Positions 10,546 to 22,895 of a stretch of 64,000 bases of DNA are shown here, in pieces (the stretch's first letter is position 1; each line of letters opens with the position of its first letter). Below the pieces are notes generated by a model. That model was not told where the DNA came from. It did not search any database and saw nothing but the letters and a program-made list of their open reading frames with translations. This DNA is from Lobosporangium transversale. Taxonomy: Eukaryota > Mortierellomycota > Mortierellomycetes > Mortierellales > Mortierellaceae. The translations under genes and the position numbers were made by a program. The stretch lies in assembly GCF_002105155.1 (NCBI RefSeq), contig NW_019029029.1:124001-188000 (forward strand), given 5' to 3'.

Positions 10546-13500
10546 CTATTGGTATCGTTGGCCTGTATGGCGTTCAAATTCCTGTAACAACTCTGTCCTT
10601 TGAAACAATGGCGGACGGCCCCTTGCTCTGGACATCACCCTATAGCCTCGTTCAATCCAGTCATCATCTTCGTCAACTTGGTCCGCATCAGGAGATATAT
10701 TCTCCTTTAGAGAACCCTCCTCATCTCCATCACCATCAGTTCGTTTGTGGGTATTCACTGGATCAAATGTATGATTTCCAATTCTTCGCCTGTCATGCGA
10801 CAAAGGGCCTCTACGTGCAACTGCTAGCGTTGCTGAAAATGATAATGTGCCACATATAGAATCGTGCTTTGATGGGAGTCGATGAAAATGCACGTCATCA
10901 GGACCTCCTCGGCCACGAGCTGCAAGTGTGGCCGCAGCAGGAGCAGCAGAGGATGTGGATGAGTAAGTCGAGGCGAAAGGGAGGAGGCCTACACGTCCAA
11001 AGCTCTTTCTACTCTTGTCCTTGTTTTTGTCCTTGCTCTTACCCTTGCTCTTGTCTTTACAAGCAACACGAGTACTATTTTCGCTAGAAGAATTGGCTGA
11101 AGAGCCCTTTATCCTTTTCCAGGTTGATGATTTCTGATTGCTCGAGCTTTCAATTTGCCCTGGGCTCCCCTGTGTGTTCTGCTCGTCTTGAAGATAAGCA
11201 ATAATGGATCTAGACTTTGATTTGTTACGAGGTGGCCACGACAATACGGGTTTCTTGGGTTGAAATGGGGTTAACGACTTGTCCGTATTTTTCTCCATTT
11301 TGTTATTCTGGATAATCACACAATCAGAAGTTCTCTCTGTGCCCGGGAGGCTATCATCCGCCTTTTCTTTGCCCTTTCTTCCTTTCTGTGTCATATCTGG
11401 ATGATTGCCGTTTGTTTCTTCATTCTCCTTTAAGCAATCAGGAGTCTTTGGTTTGCTTGATCGTTTTCCTAAAGAAAGAACTTTGGATGATCGCATCTTA
11501 GACAGAGGGCCAGAAGGTATGGGATTTGGTTCCGCAACGGCAGGTGTGCATGGCAATGCAAAGAACTTGCCTGCATCTTTACGATGCTGGGATTCAGCGG
11601 CAATGCACTGCTCGAGGAAAGCGTCCGTGATATCAAATTCTACTCCAACTTCAAATTCACCTCGACTACTGTAACCCCCACCACTCATACCATTTGAATA
11701 GCCATTAGAATGTGTGCCATTTAAACTCTTTCGGCTGGATTTTGAGACGATAGAATGAATAACAACGGAGGTTGGTCGTGAATTCACAGGCTCGTTTGCG
11801 AGAGCTGAATTCATGGTCTCAGGGCAGGGTCTCAAATGCCCTCCCTCTTCAAGACGCTCCTGAGTTGGATATCGTCGAAAGGAAGGCCTTGATAGTAAGC
11901 GATGGCTTTTGCTTCGTCCTACACTGGCACGAGGAGCATCCTCACGATCCTGTCCTCGGTCATCATCACCTTCTTGCTCCCCTTGGCTTAGGTCGCTATC
12001 GCTCAGGCCTGCAAAGATATCGGGCTCATCTCCCCAAGCCTCATCTAGTGAGCGTTGAGAATAATTTGTTTGTTTCTGTCGAAGTCTACGAGAAATATAC
12101 TCTGGATTAACAACCCAACACATCTTTGTAGGATCAAAGATCATTTTCCCCGCAACCTGTGTTCGTTGTTTCGTGTACTGGCTCATATTCGAAATCAAAG
12201 CAGGCCGATTGACGCCTAGAAGAGACGGGGCTGGTAAATAGGAATGGGATGATGGTGAAACAGGAGCAATAGCATCATGAGGGGTTGATGTATTTTGATC
12301 ATCCTCAAAATCGTCCAAAATATCATCATTGCCATCCCACATCTTGTCTTTGGGGTTATAGATCATTCCAGAGACCTTGCGCACTCGGGATTGAGACAAA
12401 TCTCGGATCAAGGTTGGACCATTCGACATTTTACGCCTCTTCCGTTGACTTTTTCCCTTTTCTTCTTTGTCCTATGTAGATGAAACGTATTGAATAGGTA
12501 CTACTTAGCTTTTTTTTTCTTATATCATGATGCCTTCCAATAATGCTCCAAAATGTTTTTCATTATTTTTCTTTTCCTGTCTAAGCTATAAGCTGTACCT
12601 TGAGTTGGTCCGCTCCAGTATTCTGCCCAAAAATATCAAATAGGGATCTGCGAATCGATTTAGATTTACGAATTTTGGATAATGAATTTGAGTCAGGTTG
12701 CTCGTTTGTCTTTGCTGCGAGATGTGAGAGTCATATAATAATAGTAATAAAAAAGAAAGACAATGAAAGAAGAATGATGTCAATATAAACATTAAATGCC
12801 AGTATTTGCTGATAAGAAAAAAAAAAAAAAAAAAAAAAAAGTGGTTACCTTCGGTCTTATTAACATCCTTAAAATTGGCAATTGATTGAGGCTTTCGCAA
12901 CCATGCTGCTACTCTGTCTGTCGACTGCCTTCGAGCTTGTGCTGCAAGCACTGTTACTCGTGCTCTCTCGTCCTCATACAATTCCTGCGGTCCATACGTT
13001 GGAAGGTTGTCAAAGCGATCAAGCTCTGAGCCATCTCCAAACATGCTATGCTTCGGTGAGCGCTTCAAGAATAAGCGGCGTGAAAACCTATCTGTGGCGG
13101 CAACAGGCGTAACTGACTCTCCAATATCCGTAGTTGAGACTTCTGAGATACCCCCCAGTGAAACTAAACCCGCCCTTGAAGGTGAGCGACTTTCCCTGGT
13201 TGTCTCTGTAGATGCGAGAATAGAGCTCCAGTCTGTGTAGGAAGATGATCGGGAATGAGGAACCTTCGAGGCCTTTGCCCTTGATTCGTCTTCATGGTTT
13301 GTGAAGTGGGGCTGTTCAGCCGAGCATGTTATTTTGGGAGGCGCAGCAGGCTCGAAAACAGGAATTAATCCTCTCGTTGAAAACCGCGGCCGCGCGAAAT
13401 CTAACTTCTTGACAAGCATCCGAAGACTAGGGAACCCTTTACTATTACTTCGAGAGCTTGCTGCTGCTTTCGCTTCAATTGGAGGCAATGAAGATGGTGG

Positions 13501-15801
13501 CGAAAGAACTAATGACGTTGTAGGCATTGGTTCTTCCTGTTGTGGCGCTTCAGTTGGTTCATTGAAGCTAACAGAGCGTATGGCTAGTGATGATCTTTTG
13601 AAGGTTGGAAAACCATCCTTATTTTGTAAGAGTGAGTTTCTCTTACTGGCTGGGATATTGGATATTGTCGGGGTTGGAGCTCGAGAAGCAAGAGGGGAAG
13701 AGTATGTGCTACTAACATCACTCGATGCCAATACTGCATCAGAGCCAAGGAAAATTAGCGACGATCTAGCTCCTCCATCCCTCTTGGAAACACTCGTACG
13801 TTTCAATCGCGGAAGTGATGATTTTGATTTGAGATTCCGCAAAGGTAATTCAAATTGGGTGGAGTGCATTCGAGAGAGGCTTGGCGCCGGCGTAACAGGC
13901 CGTGAAGTATCGCCAGGCGCACGACAGAGACGTGGAATTCTAGATGGTAGTGCTACAAAATCTTTCAAAGGCACTACTTCACGTTGAACGCGTGAACCGC
14001 TCCTTTCTCGCCCTAACGGCACGGCTCGCACAATAACATTTTTGTTCCAATTCTTACGGTTGAATGCATCATCACCGCCAATATCTAGTCCATCCCAGAA
14101 GTCATCTTGATCCTCCAGAAAATATGATTCCTTTCCAAAAATAGATGGCTCTGTCTCTGGACGATAAGGACGATTAGTAACCAGTTGCAGACTCTCCATA
14201 GCCTCAGGAAAGATGATCCCATCCAAAAAGCTCTCATCATCTATACTGTCTTTAGAGAGCGAAGCAATACTCGAAACGCTGTCGTTATCCAGAGGCGTAC
14301 TAAAATCAAACTCATCCATGTCTGATCCAGAGTCCTGCCACTGCAACAAGGATGACTGTCTTTTGAGAAGACTACTCTCAGCTGAAGTTGAGTTTCTTTC
14401 ATATCTTCGTGCCTCCGTATGGAGCCTAAGAGACCCGAAATCCTCTGGGAAATCAAAATCATCATCAAGTGTTTCAATAGTGTCTGGTTCACTCATTACA
14501 TTCGATCGAATGTTTCGACTCCGCGTATTACCGCTGTCACCGGATCTACGAAGGCTATTCATTGGCGGCGCTGCAGGATCCGCTCTGATTTGCGGGGCGA
14601 TACTAGATAACGGTAAAGATTTTAGCTGCATTCCTGCGCTGAAGAAGTCATCACTTCGAGATGCGGAGTTTTCACTGTCAGTGTCCCAGCTGTCAGCAGA
14701 CTCCAGTGCTTCAACCACGGTTGATGAAGACTTTTCGAGTATAGAACGCACATGGTTAAAATTCAACTCCCCCTCAGGCACCTCCAAGTCCTCCAAGTCG
14801 TCGACCCATGCTGCCACGCGTTTAATAGGATTGATGGGATTGATGCGAGTGATAATCCCCGTGTATGCAGGAAGATTGGATTGCATCATCTCCTGTGTGA
14901 TGGTCGTCATCGCCTTTATTGACACCGAAGGGTTTTCATCATGGCTCTTATCTTTCCTCTTGTCTTTGTCTGTCTGTAACAGCAACCCTCTGGTGGTGAC
15001 TACAGTGGAGGGAGCTGTAAAGGATGTTGAGATAGCACTAGGTGTAGATGACGTTGAGGATGCAGGCGATGATGATGTCGAAGAGGGCATGGATAGCTTT
15101 TTCTTCGATAGCCCTTTGTCAGAGCTGGTGTCGGTCACACAAAGAACTGTTCCGCGTGCGCTAGACGCGGGTGTAGGTCCATGGTTTCCTCCCGCTGCAT
15201 CTGTTTTACCATTGACAAAGCTATTGCTGCTCATAAAATTGAGACCAGTGCTAATGCATGCTTCTGCTGTTGAGTCAACGAGGCGCTGAAAAGAGTTGTG
15301 GCTAGTTCCACTGTCGCTTCCACGGCTGGCCAGGATGCTCCTAGAAGACATGAGTGTCGTAGCAGTGGTAGTAGTAGGAGGGGAGGGTAGAGCATGAGTA
15401 TAGGTGGGAAACGAAGTTCTACGACGTGAGGTTAATTGAAGAGAATTGCTGGGTCTACTGCCTGGTGTGGTTGGAGGTGTGAGTGACTGTAGATGTTGAA
15501 GCTGCTGCTGCTGAAGTGCCGTTACAGACCTTGACGATACGTCAAGTTGGAAGTAGTCGCCCTGGTCAGAATTATCTGAAAGTGGTGAGCGAGGAAGGTG
15601 ACGGCGAAGCTGATCAAAAAGATGCTCTAGTGCATGAGGTTCATCTAGATCAAACGCATCATCCCAACGCTCAATCTCCTGACTGGTATCAATTGAATCA
15701 ATGGCTGTTGTAATTTCTATACTGCGATCATCCTGGGTAGGATTTACTAAAGGCTTTGTAATGTCCTGGACGTGTCTAGAACGGATTTGTGCCTGTACCA
15801 T
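10546..15801 (-). CDS. Byr4/Bfa1-like subunit of the septation/mitotic-exit GAP
   Basis: Three exons: 15801-12849, 12714-12599, 12471-10546, giving 1,664 residues. Fission yeast Byr4 and budding yeast Bfa1 are the scaffold half of the two-component GAP that restrains the Spg1/Tem1 GTPase at spindle pole bodies. Supporting blocks: N-terminal EIERWDDAFDLDEP, internal DDDFDFPEDFGSL, DDFWDGLDIGGDDAF followed by NWNKNV, then IRRSLFDIFG and C-terminal GPTLIRDLSQSRVRKVSGMI with YNPKDKMWDGND and GKMIFDPTKMCWV. The last blocks sit after both introns, so the three open stretches form one gene. The protein is far longer than the yeast relatives (roughly 570-670 residues), mainly through Ser-rich low-complexity linkers. 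The C-terminus carries a basic Lys/Ser tract. Intron 1 holds a poly-T run on the coding strand. The partner GTPase is not in this window. Confidence 0.85.
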
Positions 15802-16144
15802 ATGTGTATGTTAATGTAAGTGGATAATAGTCGGGATTTAGGAATCAAGGAGACAATGTCAAGGAGGATGGAGCAGAGCAACAGAGCGAGAGAGTGTGGG
15901 AAGGATAAGAGGAGTAGAGATCTAGCTTAAAAGAAATTGTTCAAGGGCCATTACAACACTCTAAGGTAATTCATTACTCATTTGTGAAAATGAAAGATTC
16001 CTTGTGTGTAATGGAGAGAGGGGGGTTTGTCAGGCGGACAAAAGTATCCTTCCCTCGTACAGAACTGCATAGGGAGAGAGCAAATGAGAGCAAGGCAAAC
16101 AAACACTGTCTGTTGTTTCTGTCTACATCATTTCTCATTTCGCC
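15802..16144. promoter_or_regulatory. Divergent promoter region between the Byr4-like and thioesterase genes
   Basis: A 343-base gap separates two start codons facing away from each other, so both promoters must lie here or overlap. It contains GAGAGAG-rich purine patches (near 15887-15894 and 16009-16020). No clear TATA or CCAAT element was recognised. Function is inferred from layout only. Confidence 0.45.
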
Positions 16145-17906
16145 ATGAATGCCCTTGCTACGTTCCTCAAGTCTGCATTGCATCTACACCAGACACCTGC
16201 TCAAATACCTCCAACGTCTTCAACTGCTGACTCCGAAAAATCCGATGCCCTTCTTTGGCAGCCAGAGATCCCTTTGTCCAAAGAACCATCACAGTCTTGG
16301 CAAGTGCTCTCCATCTTTATTCCTTTGTGATTTTCCCGCAATCCTCTTCACCCCTTTTTCTCTCTCCCATCCAACAGCGCCTCTCAGGGACGCGTGTTGT
16401 TGTGTGATTGAGATGATCATGTCTAGGTTCTAGGGGATAGATAAAACGGATTCGTTCTCCTTGGGCTGTGAAAGTTCAGTAACAGCTGCACTGTTCCTGC
16501 TCCTGAGGCTAGCATATTGTTGTTGCTATCCTTGGTGTTAATATCTGCATGCTAACCTGGCCTCTTTCATCCTGCATCCATGGCGAATGGACCTGCCCTT
16601 TTAGGGTCACGATGACTGAGCTTGTGCTTCCATCTCATTGTGACGGAAGAGGATTTTGTCTTGGAGGTAGACTTTATTTAATAGCCCTCTTGTTCATGAC
16701 ATCCTTCAATGTCTTGATTATATATATTTATATATTTTTTAACATATTAGGGACAGTTCTTTCATGGATTGATATCGCTGCTGGCATTGCTGCCAAAAAG
16801 CATGGTGTTTATCCAGCAGTGAGTACCTTACTATATTTTGGGTATTGTCTAGACGACCTTCTTCAATCGCTTTAACTCTTGTTAGTTGCGCCTATTCCTT
16901 CAATTTGATCATGTTAGGTGACAAGAAGTGTGGACGCTGTCCATTTTCTAGGCCCAATCACAACCCAGAACATTGTAATCATCCAGGCCTCTGTCAATAG
17001 AGCTTGGAAAACCTCAATGGAGGTTGGAGTTCGTGTCACGACCGAAGACTTGCTATCGGCTGAGCAACGGTATTGTTGTCATGCTTATCTAACATTTGTG
17101 GCACTGCCACAGCCACCTTTGTCCACATTGACGTCAGCTCCTTCACAACAACAACAGCAGCAGCAGCAAGGCCAACTACAACCACAAGATGCAGCTGCAT
17201 TAAGAGCAGCACTCTCAAATTCGCCTGCTGCTAGGCGATATAGCTTCTCCTTGCCAAGTGCAAAATCTAGCTCTAAAAACAAAGAGGACCAAAACCAACG
17301 CCCTATTCAATTGCCAGCCATCGAACCCGTTACGGCTGTCGAGATAGAGCGCTACACGATGGCTCAGTTACGCCGAGAAGCCCGTCTTAAACAATCGCTT
17401 GAAGCCAAAGAAGAAGACCAGCTACTAAGCGATGTCCGTGATCAAATGCGTCGATGGAATGTCACGCAGATCAAAAACCCAAAATTAAACCTTCCACTTT
17501 CAGAAGACGGATCGCCCAGAATTGCCATGAGAGCTACATTTGCAGAATCGGCTCAGTTGGTTTTGCCACAACATGCCAACTCCTTGTCTATCACCTTTGG
17601 CGGTCAAGTGATGAAATGGATGGAGAATGTTGCTGCGGTCTCGGCTAGCCGTTTCTCCAGAGTTCCCATTGTCACCGCAAGGTAAGGTTCTTTTCACTGA
17701 AGCATATAGAGACGTCGCTTTTTGTCTTTGCGTGCTATTTTTGCTGTATTTTTGCTGCTCAGCTATCATCTAACATTCTGTCAAAACACTTTAGCATTGA
17801 TTCATTGCAGTTCCACAGGAAAACTATGATCGGTGGGTAGCGAACTAATTCGAATAACATCTTGCTAAACTTGAACTTCATCTAAACAGTTCTTTTTCTC
17901 TATTTC

Positions 17907-17953
<47 letters not shown>

Positions 17954-18337
17954 GATTGTCTTACAATGCGTTCCGTTGTTACACGCGTCTTCAAGTCGTC
18001 CATGGAAATATATGTCTTCGTTGATAGCGAAAACCTTGTCACTGGAAAACGAACGTTCACAAATGAAGCCTTCTTTTCCATGGTTGCTTTACAACCCTCG
18101 CCTTCTTTGCAGCCTATTACTGTGCCATTACCTCGCCTTATTGCAGAATCAGAGCTTGAGGTCGCTCTCTCAGAAGCAGGAGAGAGGCGCAGAATTAAGA
18201 GACTGCAGCAAAGGCGTGAACTAGCGGAGCGTGAACTAGCGGAACGTGAGGCTCGCTTACTTGCGCAACCCCCTGCTGTGGAGCAGCCCAATGCAATGGA
18301 GTATATCAAGTTGCATGTAAACATCACCAATTCATGA
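16145..18337 (+). CDS. Double-hotdog acyl-CoA thioesterase
   Basis: Exons: 16145-16326, 16605-16666, 16751-16818, 16918-17681, 17795-17832, 17952-18337 (about 499 residues). Acyl-CoA thioesterases of the ACOT7/ACOT12 type hydrolyse fatty acyl-CoA to free acid and CoA. The first hotdog contains MTELVLPSHCDGRGFCLGG, GTVLSWIDIAAGIAAKKH and later SVNRAWKTSMEVGV. The second contains SITFGGQVMKWMENVAAVSA and the matching SSMEIYVFV strand. A long Q-rich and charged linker (about 17140-17460) joins them. The N-terminus could be a mitochondrial presequence (MNALATFLKSALHL), but this is not certain. The first junction is weak: donor GTGATT at 16327 with acceptor at 16604 keeps phase; GTGCTC with an acceptor at 16512 is an alternative. 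The fifth exon is only 38 bases. The last exon ends in an Arg/Glu-rich helix. Confidence 0.85.
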
Positions 18338-18466
18338 AAATTTTCTCAGTCGCTGTAAACATTTTATTATACTCTCTACCATGAAACGAAAATTTGAAGA
18401 AATAAAGCAAACAGTAGACTAGGCCCTCCTTTTCAAGTTTGGGTATCATCATTACCAGCGTCTCGC

Positions 18467-20447
18467 TTATGCTTGACGGATGACCAAACCCCAGATTGCA
18501 AGCACTATATTTCAAAATTGCGGAAAAAAAAAAATAGTCATTAGAAATAAATAATAATAATAATCATTGGAAACTTATGTCCAAACTCAAATATACCTTT
18601 TTGACAGCTGATGCGACAGTGGCGGGCACGGTCAGAATCCCATTCACCTGCTGCATAGAAAGCTCGTGCATGCTTGAGGCAGGATTCTTCATGGAATTTC
18701 TGATAAAGACGAGTGTTGATAGTTTTCTACAAGAAGGAAAACGAATCATAAAACATGTCAGTAAATGAATTACTAGGACTACAGGGACTTCATAACATTT
18801 TGAAGGAAAAAAAAAAAATTACCTCGCGCTCGGTCAGTACTACCTCCTTGTGGTCGCCACCGTTGATGGTAAAGTCCTTGGGTAGGACCCAGAAATCAGC
18901 GCCACTCAAATAGAGTTCAAATAGACATGCTGCCTGGTTATTACCGAATCTCTCAGGGCACCAGAGCATTTTATCCCTGCGCATGATGACTGAAGGCGCA
19001 AAGTAAGGATCATAATTCTGAATTGCGCTAAGTCTCATCTGGTTTGCCCAAGTGTTAAAGTCTACGTTCCTGATGGTTCGCTTCCATGTCTTTTCCGACA
19101 ATACAACCTGACCATTGTGGACCAACTCAAGCAATGCGGTCTTTTCTCTTGGCAGCTGTGAAGCTTTGAGTACAGGGACTAGCCCTGGTGCCGAGTCGTC
19201 CTGAGCTGTCAATGCATCGTCGCCTGCAACATTAACTGGTGCTCCCAATGAAACATTAAACCCAGGTAGAACAAACACATTCCCTGCTCGAAGTTTATCC
19301 ATCCACAGAGGATAATCCTTGAAACTCTTGGATACATCTGTAGCAGGTAGAGAGCCATCTGCGTCTAAAAGAAGTACAAAGTCAGTCCTTGAAAAGAAGC
19401 GAGCCAAGTTACGATGAAGATTGGATTGTTGCTGGACAGTTGATGAAGCGGGACGGCGGTGAGTCTGTGGTGTCGTGATGAGATGAATGTCCACCTGGCT
19501 GCGGATCTTTGGATTGCTGTTTCGCATCGTATGAAGGCGAGCGATAGGATTTGGCGCGCCTGGTTCATTCGAAGGAGAATCGATATGCAAAACGGCCGAA
19601 ATGGGCCCTGTTCAGGAAATAGATAGCAAGCAACGTAACGCATGCCAGCAATTTTATAAAAGATATAAAATTAAAATTAAAAAGAAATTAGCATGGTAAT
19701 CTCGAACGATCCTGATTTAAATTTTGGGGAGCAAAAAAATATATATCTGAATACTAATCTAGTATACGCACCTGGAAAGTAGTCAACAAGCTTGATCAAC
19801 TCTGAAAGTTCATCTTGCTGTACAAAGGTCGCTAAAGTGATCTCATCTGGTTGCGGGGTTGACTCTGAACGGACAAAGAATGGTTGAATGTTATCTGTGA
19901 TATCAGGGCTGGTGAATGTGAACATTTTGGAGAGGATTGCGCCAGGTGAGAGTTCAGATACAACTGAATATGGCAAGTCTACACATGAAGGAGCAGGAAA
20001 ATACAAGATGCATAACAAAATAGGAGTTAGTCCAACCAGAATTATGTCATTATAAAGCTCAAAACTTTCACTTTGCTCCAATAGTAGGTCGTCAGATAAG
20101 TATGAGTATGAAATGCACAACCGATCTAAAGTCGGGCTGCCCAAGCCATGTCTCTACAGGATAAATAAAGTAAATACAATGATGATAATAGTTTTCTTAC
20201 CAGCATCATAAGTTCTTTCAAGTTCATAATGTGGATAGACCACAGTCTCTGGCCTAGATTCATATGTAAGGATGTGCTTCAATGTAAAAAGAGCACAAAA
20301 TCCGACATAGGCCATGAAGATGGTTCGGATGACCCTTGACTTGATGATGCGTGCAAGGATGCTGTTGCTGGAACGATATGTAGGTGAAGATGATCCGGAT
20401 GAGCCTGCAGTCGGCAGTAGTGACGACGGTGGTGATGACTTGTACAT
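18467..20447 (-). CDS. GT49 (LARGE/B4GAT1-like) type II membrane glycosyltransferase
   Basis: Exons: 20447-20201, 19978-19772, 19607-18823, 18726-18597, 18504-18467 (468 residues). Family 49 glycosyltransferases add glucuronic acid or related sugars in the Golgi. The protein has a short Ser-rich cytosolic tail, one membrane segment (VIRTIFMAYVGFCALFTL) and a lumenal domain. Within it are FVLLLDADGSLP (a D-x-D metal/nucleotide-sugar site), FNTWANQMRLSAIQNYDPYF, a W-C-P-E-R-F-G-N-N block, FELYLSGADFWVLP and the terminal HKEVVLTERE. The LYQKFHEESCLKHARAFY helix follows in the next exon. The start is the first ATG before the membrane anchor. A short open stretch at 20144-19990 lies in intron 1 and does not fit the phase, whereas joining exon 1 directly to 19978 does. 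The acceptor sugar is unknown. Confidence 0.83.
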
Positions 20448-20833
20448 AGTGGTAGCAATGATTGTTCTGGCCACTTGGTTACTGAACTGTCTAGATGTGA
20501 ATGAGGTCCTGATGTAATGCTGCAAATGCAATGATTAGAGTAACAATGAGTGTGGCAAAGAATAAAAGTAAAAAAAGATTGAAGAGAATAAAAGGTAAGG
20601 AAAGAAAAGTTGAAGGGGGAAAGAGAGGAGAGCTAAGCAAAAATAGATTAATGACAATATTTATTATTATATATCTTTTCATATTCAAACAACCTTTTCA
20701 TTATCAGTGGACATCGATATTTTTACAGATAGTAAAAATAAAATAAAAATATATTGATAGTTATTGTATTCAATGTTAAGACAAAAATGAATCCTGAATG
20801 AATAGACTGCTATTGTTCAAAAACGGACTCCGC
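20448..20833. other. Promoter side of the GT49 gene and 3' flank
   Basis: AT-rich DNA between the GT49 start and the stop of the next minus-strand gene. It carries purine-rich patches (20565-20640) and no ORF of interest. It must hold the GT49 promoter. Confidence 0.4.
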
Positions 20834-21970
20834 TCACTTGCGGTACTTCTGGTGCAATGAACCCTTGGACGTTCTCTTAGTCTCGCTCGTCATCGGAATT
20901 CGGCTAGGAAACACTGATCCGCTACCAAAATTGCTTGCCCAGCTATCACTACTGCTGCCGATGCCAAAGTTTGTATTAAACATCCCAGCTGCGAGGAATG
21001 GTGAAGAGGAGGACGACAGGGATGGTTGGAATGCAAAATTACTGAACCCTGCCGCAGCCATATCTTGCCTCTTCTTTTCAATAGCCAACAACTCCTGGAT
21101 CCTCTTCTGTTGCAAAAACTGCCCAAACTCCTGCTGCTGTGCCGGTGTCAGTATAAGGTTTAGACCTTGTTCAGGCCCTGCAGTGCTCAATACCCGTTCC
21201 ATCAGTTTGGGATCTTTCTGCAGTGCAATCGTAATTACATCTGCTAGATCTAGTCCGTCGTCTCTATGGTTCGTACCCATTCGGAAGCTGGTCGCTCGAG
21301 CATGTTGGCGTTTAAGGAGCCATTCTTGCAGCAGTTCTTGCATCTCCTGTACGTGTTCCTGTCGAGATTGCATCTCTCTAAATTGTTTAAATTGGTTCAA
21401 CTCTTCCTCTTGTTGACGACGCTGCTCTAGCTGCAACTGATATTGACGCATCTCCTCCTGACGTCTAGCCTCTTCACGCTGCTGGTTCATGACCTGCTCC
21501 TGGTAGCGGATATAAGCCTGAAGCTGCGCAAACTCTTGCGGAAATTCGGTCGCAAACGCGTTCATATGAACCAGATAGCTATGTGGATTCGTGTGATTCA
21601 ATTGATGAAGGAACTGCAGGTATTGTACTCGAAGGTCCTCCTGTTCCTTCTGCAAGCGAATGGCCTCAGCTGACATCCATTGGCCCGTACCTGCAATACC
21701 GCTGCCAATGATGGATGCTGGTAGAGGGCGAAAGAGAGAAGGAGGATCATCAAAGATAGAAGATGAGTTCTCAAAAGGATCTGGCGTTGTAGGATCAAGC
21801 CTCATCAGGTACTGGAGATCGACGTCCATAAAGGACTGCTTTGTCATGCGTCGCAACATCCGAGGGACCGCAGGGCAGGCCCCAGGTTGCTGTTGGCCGT
21901 TGGCAGCAGCTGCACCATTGACTCGGTGGCGACTCTGAAGAGGCTTCTTGGTTGACATCTGAGGCTTCAT
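20834..21970 (-). CDS. Glutamine-rich coiled-coil protein, unknown function
   Basis: Single exon, 378 residues from the ATG at 21970. I do not recognise the family. The N-terminus is basic (MKPQMSTKKPLQSRHRV), followed by a conserved-looking segment MTKQSFMDVDLQYLMRLDP and a Pro/Ser stretch. Residues around 160-240 are a long Gln/Glu/Arg-rich coiled coil (QEQVMNQQREEARRQEEMRQ). Then come LDLADVITIALQKDPKLMERVL and a second helical block with LLAIEKKRQDMA. The Ser/Phe-rich tail ends in a basic KTRSKGS-like patch. The coiled coil suggests oligomerisation. Gene status is supported by the long uninterrupted frame and a TATA element about 107 bases upstream. Confidence 0.7.
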   Translation of the reverse strand: MKPQMSTKKPLQSRHRVNGAAAANGQQQPGACPAVPRMLRRMTKQSFMDVDLQYLMRLDPTTPDPFENSSSIFDDPPSLFRPLPASIIGSGIAGTGQWMSAEAIRLQKEQEDLRVQYLQFLHQLNHTNPHSYLVHMNAFATEFPQEFAQLQAYIRYQEQVMNQQREEARRQEEMRQYQLQLEQRRQQEEELNQFKQFREMQSRQEHVQEMQELLQEWLLKRQHARATSFRMGTNHRDDGLDLADVITIALQKDPKLMERVLSTAGPEQGLNLILTPAQQQEFGQFLQQKRIQELLAIEKKRQDMAAAGFSNFAFQPSLSSSSSPFLAAGMFNTNFGIGSSSDSWASNFGSGSVFPSRIPMTSETKRTSKGSLHQKYRK

Positions 21971-22632
21971 CTTGAATTTAGGGTGATCAGAGTTATTCAA
22001 GGGTGTTAGTTGGCTGCAGGCAGAGAAATATTAGATATGGAGGTGGAGTGACGAACTACAAATTTTTCTGGCCTCCTTTTTATATCAAATTCTCCACACT
22101 CTATGGCAGTGCTGCGTCAGTATCATTTGACACAACTATGTGGTATTAGTCAATTGATGATCAATTGAAATCGACCCTCCCAATATGGAATGTCACACAA
22201 GATTCATGCAGATCCAGGTTCAAGACTAGTCCAATTTAAGATTTTATCAATTTGCCATACACATTGCCTACAATGTTGGTGCTCCTGTTCTTGTTGCTTC
22301 CGCTACTGCTTCTGTATTGTATATAATGGTCGTTCGGATCCAAGTGCGCAAGTAGCTGCCATCGATAGTTCAGGAAGCCAGTATTTCCATATTTACCTCT
22401 GGTATACTATCAAACCCGATGGGCATTGATACTTGTCTATAATGGCGGATTAACTTTGTCAGACTGAGTCAAGCTGTGTGTAAATGATTCTCGCTTCTTG
22501 ATCTCTATATGGCATTTTATAGGAAGCGAGGATAGTTGTTGGGTTGGATAAAGTATATATACTACTGCATCTATAGTTATTAGTTACCCACTGCACTTGC
22601 AGCACCCTATTTTTTGCCACTGTTTGCAAAGG

Positions 22633-22666
<34 letters not shown>

Positions 22667-22895
22667 TGGTATATTTAAAATATATTACAGAAAAAAGGGT
22701 TGAGATAAATAAGCCTTTATAAATGAACTGCTCTATTATTATTACTCATGGAAATATTTTAAGTGATGAATGCATGCTTTTAAATTGGCGAGACGAATGA
22801 GTGCTCATGCTTGTCAACGAGATATTAAAGGCTCTATAAGGTCCTTCAAAGTATATACCCTTAGCGTGCTTTGGAGAAAAAAAGGTCGCACATCA
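21971..22895. other. Intergenic stretch between two minus-strand genes
   Basis: About 0.9 kb with no supported gene. It holds the TATA-like box of the downstream coiled-coil gene, a poly-A tract of about 31 bases at 22632-22663 and AT-rich DNA near 22670-22760. Confidence 0.55.
22077..22084 (-). promoter_or_regulatory. TATA-like element upstream of the Q-rich coiled-coil gene
   Basis: TATAAAAA on the minus strand about 107 bases before the ATG at 21970, a plausible distance for a fungal TATA box with a short leader. Inference from sequence only. Confidence 0.4.

Noticed and set aside
14213-15289. Long plus-strand open frame (358 codons) opposite the Byr4-like gene
   Set aside because: It is antisense to a Ser-rich coding exon with clear family motifs and encodes only low-complexity Ser/Leu sequence; it is a shadow frame, as are 13301-13987 and 11405-11674.
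19990-20144. Candidate extra exon in GT49 intron 1
   Set aside because: None of the nearby acceptors gives a compatible phase without a stop, whereas skipping it keeps phase and joins sensible sequence.
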